DNA from: Yponomeuta sedellus
Lineage: Eukaryota; Arthropoda; Insecta; Lepidoptera; Yponomeutidae
Direction of reading: 5' to 3'
Assembly: GCA_934045075.1 (NCBI GenBank)
Contig: OW203732.1
Coordinates: 2,955,501 to 3,019,500 of the forward strand
Length of the DNA stretch: 64,000 bases
Part shown: piece by piece, positions 52,527-61,267 of the stretch
Layout of the letters: every line of letters begins with the position of its first letter
How positions within the stretch are numbered: the first letter of the stretch is position 1
Notes under the pieces: model-generated
The model's database searches: none
Told to the model about the DNA's origin: nothing
The model's input: the letters and a program-made list of their open reading frames with translations, nothing else
Position numbers and translations under genes: made by a program

Positions 52527-53864
52527 ACTGATTTTCATAATTCTCTGATCTCCACTCTGGCGAACTTTGTCGTTTGAACTCAGTAGGGGTTTACGAATGC
52601 AAGAATCTGAATCATGCCCAATTCTTGCACACTTTCTGCACTTTATAAGAGGTTTGGAGCATGACTGGAAGAAATGACCTTTTTCTTTGCAGTTAAAGCA
52701 AAACATTGTTTTGTCGTCATTAGCTGGACTTGCAAGGACCGGTTTTGGAGCATGGTTAGCACTCGATCCAATAGCATTAGAATTATAAGGTCGAAACTCC
52801 CGTCTGCGGTAAGTCGAGGTAGGGGGCATTCGTGTCTGGGGGTGCTGTGATACTAGATAATTCAACAAGTCTTCTGGTTCATTGCACCTAAGAGCCTGAG
52901 CCCCATTCCTAATAGAATTATGGGTAATCCCGTAGATGATACATTCAACTGCTTTCTTGCCTTTTATCTCGCAACGACTCAACAACGACAACTTCTCATA
53001 AAAGTACTCTCTCAGATTTTCATCAGGACGAGTAACACGCAATAGCATTTCTTCCAACAATTTGCCATAATTTTCATCATTAGGGAAAGCTTTCACCAAT
53101 TTTTCTTGCCATTCAGTCCAAGTAAAATTCACGCTTGATAGTGATTCATACCACTTCTTTGCCAAACCACACAGTTTTTGTAAGGCGAAATGCATTGTTT
53201 GTTTCTCGTCCCAACCGTATATTACAGCACATTCATTGACTTTCTTAATCCACCTATCTGTACTCTGGGACTTATTATTAGGATCAAAATCGGGTATCAC
53301 ATTAAGGTGTTGATTAAAAGAGGCAAAAGTCTTACTTGATCTCCCTTGGAGTGACGACAATATGTGTATTACATCTTCTGGTCTCAACGTAGAATTGGAA
53401 CGTCGAGATTTTCGCGGTCTTTCACGGGAACCTGAAGAAGAAGACCTCGAACGTCTGCGCCGGCGACGCCTTCTCCGACGACGCCGTCGCTCACCAGAAG
53501 TATATATGGTGGACGATGTATCCGACGAACGGTCGCGTCGCCTGGACCTTCTTTCCGTAGGTCGCCTCAAGTCTGACGAACGATCTCGCCGTCTGGATCT
53601 TTGAAATGGAGGTTGACTCTCATCAGACAAGCGGTCTCGCCGCCTAGATCTTCTTTCTGGTGATTGCCTCACTTCCTTTTGAAGGTCCTTTGGTTGCGGA
53701 TCATCTCTCTCATCCGAAGTCATTGCGATTCTGCAAGAGTCACAAAGTTGTCTTATTCTGTCATTTGCACTACTATACTCACCCACTTCGGTTTTCAAGA
53801 TTTTTATTCTTATAACCAACTCTTTATTGTACTCACTTTCATAAAAAACACTGACTTTGTTCAT
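52524..53864 (-). CDS. gag: Gag with SR-like N-terminus and two zinc knuckles
   Basis: 446 codons. Residues ~68-155 are extremely Arg/Ser rich, with three near-identical 'RSRRRDRSSD'-type repeats and a run of about thirteen Arg around 126-138 followed by SRSSSS. The capsid-like core is ~185-345 ('TDRWIKKVNECAVIYGWDEK', 'LREYFYEKLSLLSRC'), typical of retrotransposon gag. Two CCHC knuckles follow (C389-C392-H397-C402 and C409-C412-H417-C422), which would bind the packaged RNA. The Arg/Ser block resembles SR-protein domains and may drive nuclear import or contact splicing factors; that is inference. The ATG directly follows an acceptor-like TTTTAG, which supports this start. Confidence 0.93.
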   Translation of the reverse strand: MNKVSVFYESEYNKELVIRIKILKTEVGEYSSANDRIRQLCDSCRIAMTSDERDDPQPKDLQKEVRQSPERRSRRRDRLSDESQPPFQRSRRRDRSSDLRRPTERRSRRRDRSSDTSSTIYTSGERRRRRRRRRRRRRSRSSSSGSRERPRKSRRSNSTLRPEDVIHILSSLQGRSSKTFASFNQHLNVIPDFDPNNKSQSTDRWIKKVNECAVIYGWDEKQTMHFALQKLCGLAKKWYESLSSVNFTWTEWQEKLVKAFPNDENYGKLLEEMLLRVTRPDENLREYFYEKLSLLSRCEIKGKKAVECIIYGITHNSIRNGAQALRCNEPEDLLNYLVSQHPQTRMPPTSTYRRREFRPYNSNAIGSSANHAPKPVLASPANDDKTMFCFNCKEKGHFFQSCSKPLIKCRKCARIGHDSDSCIRKPLLSSNDKVRQSGDQRIMKIS

Positions 53865-53865
53865 A

Positions 53866-54868
53866 CTAAAAGGTAATAATAAATACTTGAATACTGACTG
53901 GAGTTTTGATCAATTTCTTTCGACATCAGAATGGCAATTGCTCAATATGTACTATTAGGCTATGGAACACACCTACATGGTTCGGTACTCGCCAGGCTTT
54001 GTACATCACACAAGGAAAACTCGGAATACACCTACATGGTTCCGCACAACATAGCACACCTACATGGCTGAGTGTACATTCGTAGTAATCGTAGTCACTT
54101 TTTGTTACAATACACCTAGTTACATGATTCTACATAATCTAGCACATGTATATACAATTTTACATTAGAAACCCAACTCGGAACACACCTACACGGTTCC
54201 GAACAATTCAGCACACCTACATGGCCAATTGTATCTATTAAATACCTTTATATTTTTATTTATTCCACCTTTTATTGAAACACACCTACATGGTTCCAAA
54301 CAATTCAGCACACCTACATGGAAAATTGTCTATTTAAACACCTTTTTATTTTGATTTATTCCACTTACTGAAACACACCTACATGGTTCCAAACAATTCA
54401 GCACACCTACATGGCCAATTGTCTATTTAAATACCTTTTTATTTTTATTTATTCCACTTTTTATTGAAACACACCTACATGGTTCCAAACAATTCAGCAC
54501 ACCTACATGGCCAATTGTCTGTTTAAATACCTTTTTATTTTTTCCACTTTTTATTGAAACACACCTACATGGTCCCAAACAATTCGGCACACCTACATGG
54601 CTCGCTTGTAGTAAATAAATTTAATACCTACTTACTGTTATCGCATTCTTGTGTCACAATATTTAATATTGTTTAATAATTATGAAAATTTAATAGTGTT
54701 TTATGGAGGAAAGTGCGTTGTATATTTAATTTTAGTTGTGAATTCAATAAAATGTAATAAAATAATTTAAATGAGATCTGAGTATTTAAAATCGTTACGA
54801 TACCAACGAAAAATTTTGCAGTAGTCTAAAATTATATATAAAAAACAAAAAAAAAAACTTTAACTTAC
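53866..54868 (-). other. candidate leader intron
   Basis: In sense the leader reads 'caatcagag' then GTAAGT (54868-54863). The sequence just before the gag ATG reads 'tttattattaccttttag' (AG at 53867-53866). Both match consensus donor and acceptor. Excision of 1,003 bases would remove the whole repeat array and its many upstream ATGs. A short frame that starts at an ATG in exon 1 would overlap the gag start out of frame after splicing. Unspliced RNA would serve as the genome. Confidence 0.55.
53968..54600 (-). repeat. array of paired 13-base motifs in the leader
   Basis: CACACCTACATGG (plus strand) occurs exactly at 53968, 54055, 54212, 54281, 54309, 54374, 54402, 54470, 54498, 54560 and 54588, with one-base variants at 54027 and 54184. 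Six pairs (54027/54055, 54184/54212, 54281/54309, 54374/54402, 54470/54498, 54560/54588) start exactly 28 bases apart, while pairs recur every 90-97 bases in the last five. 'caattgtctatttaaa' and 'tattccactttttattgaaa' fill the gaps. Confidence 0.92.
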
Positions 54869-54890
54869 CTCTGATTGCATGTAATCCGTA

Positions 54891-54900
54891 CCACTTCTGA
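54891..54900 (-). other. candidate primer-binding site (tRNA-Leu-like)
   Basis: In sense 'tcagaagtgg' directly follows the 5' LTR. Its complement ccacttctga matches the 3' acceptor/T-arm bases of insect tRNA-Leu (CAG), ending 5 bases short of the tRNA 3' CCA. A TGG is present 9 bases inside (TGGTACGGATTAC), but I cannot match that to a tRNA. Confidence 0.45.
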
Positions 54901-54902
54901 AG

Positions 54903-55293
54903 TAAAATGAATAACACTATTCACTTCATGAATTTCACTTTATTTATAGCACAGTATAAATCACCACGAACATATTTACAATAAAACTGTTATAAACTCT
55001 TAAATCGGGCAGAGCTTCCGCCCGACCACAACGAGCGCCAGAACAAGAATGCCCGTTTATCGTCGAGCCCTCCCTTTTTATAGACGGTAGGCGAGCGCAT
55101 GGCATGGTTGTTCTTGGCGCCAATGTTTGACAAGTCGCTTAAAATACAATTATGCGCGAATGGCTACTTTTAAAATAAATAAATATTGAAAATAATTTTA
55201 AATACATCTCATAAATCACCGGTTATCTTAAAATAATGTTTAAATCGTAAATTCAATAGAAGCTTTGCTGTAAAAATACCGGAAATCACGACA
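54903..55293 (-). repeat. 5' LTR with promoter and poly-A signal
   Basis: Identical to the 3' LTR except at 55188. In sense, a TATA box CTATAAAAAG lies at 55083-55074 and AATAAA at 54944-54939, in the correct order for a promoter followed by R/poly-A. Transcription would start about 25-30 bases after the TATA box. Confidence 0.9.
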
Positions 55294-55435
55294 CGAGATT
55301 CTATATATTAGAAGAGTACTACATGACTACGATCAGACTAAGCATTGTATCTACCTATACAATGCTTAGTCTCATTAATGTATTTTTTTCCACTTATCTA
55401 TCGCACATAAAATGTATTGCGCTAGATAAATTGAA
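55294..55435. repeat. target flank with a perfect 16-base hairpin at 55335-55372
   Basis: The right target duplication CGAG comes first. Then agactaagcattgtat / atacaatgcttagtct pair around ctacct. The element 'cagactaagcattaataatgc' at 56494 is a shorter relative. Confidence 0.75.
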
Positions 55436-55795
55436 GCGCTCGTGGCCTAGTCGAACCAAGTGATTGGAATTAATCACTTGAGTTAAGCAACAACAGGTGC
55501 GGTAAGGAGCAGGATGGGTGACCGTACCCTGACTACCGTTAGTGGCATTTATCCGAGTGTTTCCCTGCTTCGCAAGGCACTTTAAGCCGTTGGTGCCAGC
55601 TGTCATTTAATGACAGTCGTTAAGTCATGTCAGAGGCCTCATGGGCGGCTTGATAACTTCTGACAGTAAGTAAAGCCCGCCACTGTCTTACATTCCTCCA
55701 CGAACCCGGACTTGGCCCCCGTGGTGAAGTATGAGGATGCCGGAAGAGACCCGTGCCCCAGCAGTGGGGATATACAAGGGTTGATATCGAAAGTT
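55436..55795 (+). mobile_element. 5S rRNA-headed SINE, full length
   Basis: 'gcgctcgtggcctagtcgaa', 'cacttgagttaagcaacaac', 'aggatgggtgaccgta', body, and tail 'ggggatatacaagggttgat'. A 4-base 'taag' duplication in the body and loss of 'cctaacctt' are its main changes. Confidence 0.85.
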
Positions 55796-57639
55796 GAAAA
55801 ATAAATACAGTTCATTTTACTTTTACCCCAAACTTTATCAGCTTTCCTCTTTTGGATCAAAAGAGTATAAGTATTTTATGTATGAGATCTTCTTTCAAGT
55901 TCGTTTGAAATTAAACAGAGCTTAGGCTACTTTGTTACACAGACTTTGTCAACTCCTAAACGTGTGACGTGATATAAGGTATAAATAGCTCCTAATACAT
56001 AATACCTTATATGTACCGTGAACTTTAGCCTTATTTACGGACCAGCCGGCTGTATTCAGGCGTTAACTTTTGTTTGGGGCCCATCTGCCTAAATAAAATA
56101 TATCGGCGTATCGTCGACTCCATGATAGTAGCGGGTAGCCCACAAGAGCTCTTATTCGTCAGGAATAAGGACAAAAATCGAAGAATGCTTATTTAGTTGG
56201 CACTCACAGTACCTACTTAGAAAGAAACGGCAACAACATTCTGCGTCGCAATAGGAAGAGTTTTGTCGTATTTTTGTGAATTATTCCTTAACTTTTTAGT
56301 GTCGGCATCGGCTTAAATATGTTTTGCATTAATTGGATCGCCCGAAACTCTCGTAACGCTATTGTATTCGTTTTGTTATTTACTTTCACTTTTCTTCTTT
56401 AATGCTAATGTATTTTCATTTGCTTTATTGAGTAAACCGTAATTGTATTGACGGTTTCAAAAAATATGTTATTATGTTATTATTTATTACCATCAGACTA
56501 AGCATTAATAATGCTTAAGCATTCAAAGTTATTAATGGCAATCATGGAATCTTATGCGTATAGGTGGTATCTAATGTATTAGATTTAAGAGGACTTGAGA
56601 AAAGATGGTCTGAGTCGACTTTTTTTTCCCGCTGCCTTTTTCTCCACAACATTACGGCCCGAAGGCGGCGGCTTTCACTTTCATGTTACATTGTACTTTG
56701 ACTTTCAGCAAACAGAATGTAAATTCTTTACGTTGAAATTAATTGAATTGAATTATTACAGTGAGACACATAAAATATTTTGAAAAAAAATGACTTTATT
56801 CAATTTTTATCCCAAAACGTATCTTAAGCTTTGCTTTTTCGGATCAAATTAGTTAAAACGCAAATACTGTGTCTCTTTCTCTCTGTCTCTGAAAGAGTCT
56901 TTATTGGGATGTACTCGTATTATATGCTGCAAATAAATTGTTTAAAATTAATCACGTACAGCAATTCATTTGTACAAGTGGCGTCAGTCTGGGTGTATTT
57001 CCATGTTTTTGATGTCCTTGTCCGGTTGTGGCGAGCACATGTCAACTCTGCGCGCGCACTACAAACTCCAACATTCCTGCATCGCGCAATCAAAGTGTCT
57101 CAATGACATACCATAAATATAACTTCTGAGTAACAATAGTTGCACCAGCCGTCCCCAGGCATACGATCTGCCTGGCAGGAAATTTCCCTTTATAGTAGAA
57201 GAGCATGATCACCCGCTCTTCTCTATAATGGTGACCCCTGACAGAACATTGTCATACTTCCTTCGCTCTCGCAGCACCCCACATATATTAGTCATATATT
57301 AGTTTAAAAGCAAGGCCAGCATTCTTCCTTCTCACTTCATCATCAGTTCTAATACAGTCAACGCACCGGCTAATGGGGCTGATAGTGATCTTCCCCCAAC
57401 CCCTAGGCACGGCAGCCACACAGCAACAGCACACGTTGCCAGTGGCACACGTTTACAGCAGCCTACACCCTCTCTTCCCTACACGGTTACCATAGGGTAT
57501 CCTAGTTTAGGATCAGTCATTCTATTATGTAATATTCCACTCTATCGATTTAAGCATTTAGAAAACTCGAAAGTGTCAAAAATTGTATAAATTTGACAAT
57601 TACTGGAGTAGCTTAAAAAAAGTAAAAATCAACGTCACC
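55796..57639. other. unannotated stretch
   Basis: No recognised repeat to ~57100. 57125-57520 is relatively GC-rich ('gcacggcagccacacagcaa', 'cagtggcacacgtttacagc') and may be an old element or gene remnant, but no frame shows a known domain. 57488 'accatagggtatcctagttt' recalls the SINE-A body. Confidence 0.35.
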
Positions 57640-58245
57640 CAACTCAGTGGATACTTAATAGTTCCCCAAGACAGAGATTGAAAACTATTTCGAGAGGGAG
57701 GCCAAGAGGAGGATCCAGCTGGGCTGGGCAGCGTTTGGGAAACTACGCCGAGTCTTCTCGTCATCCATACCGCAATGCTTGAAAACAAAAGTTTTTAATC
57801 AGTGCATCCTACCTGTCATGACCTACGGAGCCGAGACATGGACACTCACGAAAGGGTTGATTCCACCAGTTCAAAGTCGCTCAGCGAGCTATGGAGAGAG
57901 CTATGCTCGGAGTTTCTCTGAAGGATAGGATTCGTAACGAATGCATCCGACAGAGAACCAAAGTTATCGACATAGCTCAGAGAATCAGCAAGCTGAAGTG
58001 GCAGTGGGCTGGCCATATCTCACGAAGAACCGACAACCGTTGGAGCAAACGTGTCCTTTAGTGGAGACCGCGACTCGGCAAACGTAGTGTAGGACGTCCT
58101 CCGACTAGGTGGGATGACGATCTGCGAAAAACTGTAGGCAGATGCTGGATGCGGCAAGCTGAAGACAGGGCGCTATGGCGCTCATTAGGGTAGGGCTATG
58201 TCCAGCAGTGGACTAGTATAGCCTGACGATTACGATGCAGACAGA
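57640..58245 (+). pseudogene. RTE-type LINE, ORF2 3' end and tail
   Basis: Frame 1 gives 'EIENYFEREAKRRIQLGWAA', 'FGKLRRVFSSSIPQCLKTKV', 'FNQCILPVMTYGAETWTL'. After a frameshift near 57860 another frame gives 'RAMERAMLGVSLKDRIRNEC', 'SKLKWQWAGHISRRTDNRW', a stop in place of the usual Glu, then 'GRPPTRWDDDLRKTVG' and 'YVQQWTSIA'. This is the textbook C-terminal order of insect RTE ORF2, with two lesions. The tail 'gggctatgtccagcagtgga' + 'GACGAT' repeats is the one borrowed by SINE-L. Confidence 0.85.
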
Positions 58246-58599
58246 GATTGTGTTGTGTGAAAGATATTTGAGTTACTCGTGTGGAACTTATTCATAAGTT
58301 AAAACGAAGTTTATGGACAACTATTATATTAAAAAATGGCGTTAGTATGGGTATTTTTATTCACACATAAATGACAAATCATTCAGAACAATTTCCTCAA
58401 TTAGTTTAAGATTCACAATTACCTTATTAAAGCTTATATTTTCCTACGTTTTTTTGCGTGGCCATGTATTTTACTCATAAAAAATAAACATATACCAGAA
58501 AAGAGACCTAATTAAAGAATTCACTGCCCAATTAACATTTTTTGCAAAGTGAGAATATTAAGAACACCTTTTTATTAAAAATCACATCACGACTTAATA
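58246..58599. other. unannotated stretch
   Basis: AT-rich. Nothing recognised. Confidence 0.4.
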
Positions 58600-59127
58600 A
58601 AAAAAAACCGGCCAAGTGCGAGTCAGACTCGCACACCGAGGGTTCCGTACAAACCTGTATTATAGACCTGAGTATTTGGTATGAATTTCAATTTAATACC
58701 TCTACGCGTTTATGAGGAAATGGGTAGTAAGTTTAAAATTATTAAAAAAATATATATTATGTGATGTAACTAAAAATTTATGGTTTTCGTAATTTTTCCT
58801 TTATCTATGCTATAAGACGTTGCTTCGTACCAAATTTCAAGATTCTGAGTTCACGGGAAGCACCCTGTAGGTTTTGATTCCCTTGCAAGTGTCGAAAATT
58901 TGCGGCATAAACGGCTGTATCTTTTGATTGCGTTGGCTTAGAAGTTTGATTTTTTCACAGCTTCAAGGGACAGTAGACCTGAGTAATTGATATAAATTTC
59001 AGCTTCATACCTCCACGCGTTCCTGAGAAAAAGGGTCTTGACAGACGGACGGACGGACGGACAGACGGACAACAAAGTGATCCTATAAGGGTTCCGTTTT
59101 TTCCTTTTGAGGTACGGAACCCTAAAA
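58600..59127 (-). mobile_element. repeat P (widespread lepidopteran-type element)
   Basis: Ends 'ccggccaagtgcgagtcaga' and 'gttccgttttttccttttga' + 'ggtacggaaccct', with internal 'acggacggacggacggacag' and two similar halves ('gacctgagtatttggtatga' and 'gacctgagtaattgatataa' are ~300 bases apart). Non-coding, ~530 bases. Fragments at 37785-38280. Confidence 0.6.
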
Positions 59128-59319
59128 AGTATCAAAACTGGTATATTTGTTGTTGTTTCAACAAGTTAATTATCAAATTTTTCAAAAAGAATAGTAAAGT
59201 ACTTTACTTCACTTGAAAGTACTTTAATCAAAAGAAATTGATAAGTTCGGAATTAATTATGATTTTGGTAATGTAATTTCTAGTTTAGTATTTCGAAATA
59301 ACTCGCGATCCTCATACAT

Positions 59320-59412
59320 AGCTATTTATTAGACTGGTCTAATTGCGATTATTTATTAGATAATACGCAATTACCTCGATTCCCAACGTTGCAATTTTTG
59401 TGGTCACCTGTA
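59320..59412. repeat. repeat F arm
   Basis: 'tggtctaattgcgattattt', 'attagataatacgcaattac', 'ctcgattcccaacgttgc', then 'tgtggtcacctg'. Confidence 0.5.
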
Positions 59413-59537
59413 GAATTAAGTGGTGTGTACAGTCAATTATTGTAGTGACAGTAGGTGGTCTACCCTCAAGTCACTTTTAGTTTTTTGCAGCGGGCTGACA
59501 CACAACACTCACTGCGTCCGGGGTTCCCTACTTCATT

Positions 59538-60257
59538 CCGAATTTTTTTGTTCGATATACGGTTCACCAGCGAATTATACTTCGAACAATTGATTGTTCG
59601 ACGCCATTTTTATCCGATGTTTTTTGTTATTCGGTGGTGCCTTGTTACTTCGAAAAATGTTACACAGGTGCAATATATTATCGATGTTTGTTTTTCCGGT
59701 GCGTCGTTGCTTCAAAAAACGTTTTACCGAGAGTTTTATATTTTTTTGCGTAAGCGCTTTTACGACTGGATGATACCTAAATGAATTTGTAACTTTGAAG
59801 ACTTATTTTTATGATAGTATTTTTTCGTCTCTGTGGTGGCATGTCACGTGCTGTGGTGCTGTGGATAAAATACGTAATTTAATAATTTTATCTCCGAATT
59901 TCTTAATGGATAAACATTCTTTAAGATATCAGACTGCTAAGAAAATTTTAACTTCTCTCGACTATGCCCCTAAAAAATAAAAAGAGTTTTTGCATTAAAA
60001 ACTTCTATGTACTTTTATAATAATTCAGCATTAGATGATAATGATGTAACAAGGCACTGAACTAACAGCAGTCGGTGCATTAACATTCCATAAAATTAAG
60101 CGTCTCATTAAAAAGCATCGCTGTAAAGTTTTCGATGTAACGAGGCATCGGACCACAAGCAGTTGGTGTATAAACATTCGATTGAATAAGCCGTCGAAGA
60201 ATCAATCGATTCAGTATCATTCGCTGGTGAACCGTATTTCGAACAAAGAATTTTCGG
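59538..60257. mobile_element. TIR element, ~720 bases
   Basis: The left end 'tgttcgatatacggttcacc' + 'agcgaattatact' and the right end 'agtatcattcgctggtga' + 'accgtatttcgaacaaag' are inverted copies over ~40 bases. Inside, 'ggcactgaactaacagcagt' and 'ggcatcggaccacaagcagt' (with 'cggtgcattaacattcc' / 'tggtgtataaacattcg') form a direct duplication ~75 bases apart. Frames up to 109 codons inside have no known domain. Probably a non-autonomous DNA transposon. Confidence 0.65.
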
Positions 60258-61267
60258 TGATAAGGGGCATGATTTGTATTTACCTAGCACAGGACTCCAC
60301 GTGCTTGTAAGCTTGAAATCATCTTCACTGTTGAAATTAATATGTTTTACCTAATAAGCAGTCGTGATTGGACCTTATTTTGCAGTTTACTCAAAAAATA
60401 GAGTCGCATTTATAGACTATTACAAGATATTATGCTGTGTACTGAAATATATGCGACGAAAACTACATTGTTCGTTTAGATATTAAGATTTATTCCAATA
60501 TGTACGTAAAAGAGAAGTCGGTGACCACCGCAGATCCTTTCAACTCTTGAATAATGTATAAGGGAGGGTATAAACAAATCACTTACGGGCTAACGCTTTT
60601 ATCTAGAAACTGAGATCGCTTAAGGTCGCTGGTTAGTCCGTCCTATCTCGGTAGTATACGATGGTACGCGTTTTGTGACGATAAAATTACAAAATTTGAC
60701 ACTTAATTTTCTGGATAGTCGCAACTTTTGACATTGAAAACGAGCGACTAGCTTCATCGTGCTATCTAGCATGCTAGTACATTTTCATCTAAGGGCAGAA
60801 TTCAGGAACTGGATTTAATGTATGGTATGATACTCTTACTCATACTCTTTGACGCGATATTGAAACGCCTACTCGCACTTTAACTTGCTCCCGTTTATTT
60901 ATTCAGTTTTTAACAATTTTTTGAACTTTTACCGAATTTTTTTACGTTTCCTTACATGGTGAAGTGATATCCTAAGCTATTGTTAAAGTTTACCAGTGTT
61001 CACAACGTTTTTGGACTCAAAACAGCTAAGTAATTCTCACACTTTGATAATTTATAAGTGACCAGTAACCACGGTAGCTCAGTTGAAGAGCAAGCCATTC
61101 GCACGGTTACACTTAAGTGGCGGAGTGCCGAACGGGTCAAATTAGCGTGCGTCGGTCAAAAAGCCGGCTCGTAGTCACCCAACGTCGACGCGGCAAAGAT
61201 CGTTTAGCGCAGACACGACACTTACCGAGCTGTCTCCGAGAGGCAAAATCTATATCAGTCATACATA
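60258..61267 (+). other. probable 5' UTR and upstream flank of the LINE
   Basis: The 5' edge of the LINE is not definable by eye. 'cacggtagctcagttgaaga' at 61069-61089 looks like a tRNA A-box but has no matching B box. A 64-codon frame (61117-61311) overlaps the ORF1 start in another frame and looks incidental. 'gttcacaacgtttttggact' near 60998 may be close to the element start. Confidence 0.4.

Larger units (their letters stand above)
48346..55293 (-). mobile_element. Ty3/gypsy LTR retrotransposon, complete
   Basis: A 6,948-base element flanked by CGAG on both sides (48342-48345 and 55294-55297). In its own direction: 5' LTR (55293-54903), leader with a candidate intron and repeat array, gag (53864-52524), pol (52472-49002) and 3' LTR (48736-48346). 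The LTRs differ at one position, C at 48631 versus G at 55188, which points to a very recent insertion. Gag and pol are open. There is no env between pol and the 3' LTR (265 bases). RT and integrase order (PR-RT-RH-IN with a GPY motif) is Ty3/gypsy. RT features such as 'YMDDLLVPS' and 'LPLIDDQL' suggest the micropia/mdg3 side of the family, but this clade call is tentative. Confidence 0.93.

Noticed and set aside
53362..53604. Plus-strand Arg-rich 80-codon frame
   Set aside because: Antisense shadow of the Gag Arg/Ser region.
57125..57520. Possible gag-like coding remnant
   Set aside because: The composition is suggestive, but I could not identify any zinc knuckle, capsid or other motif.
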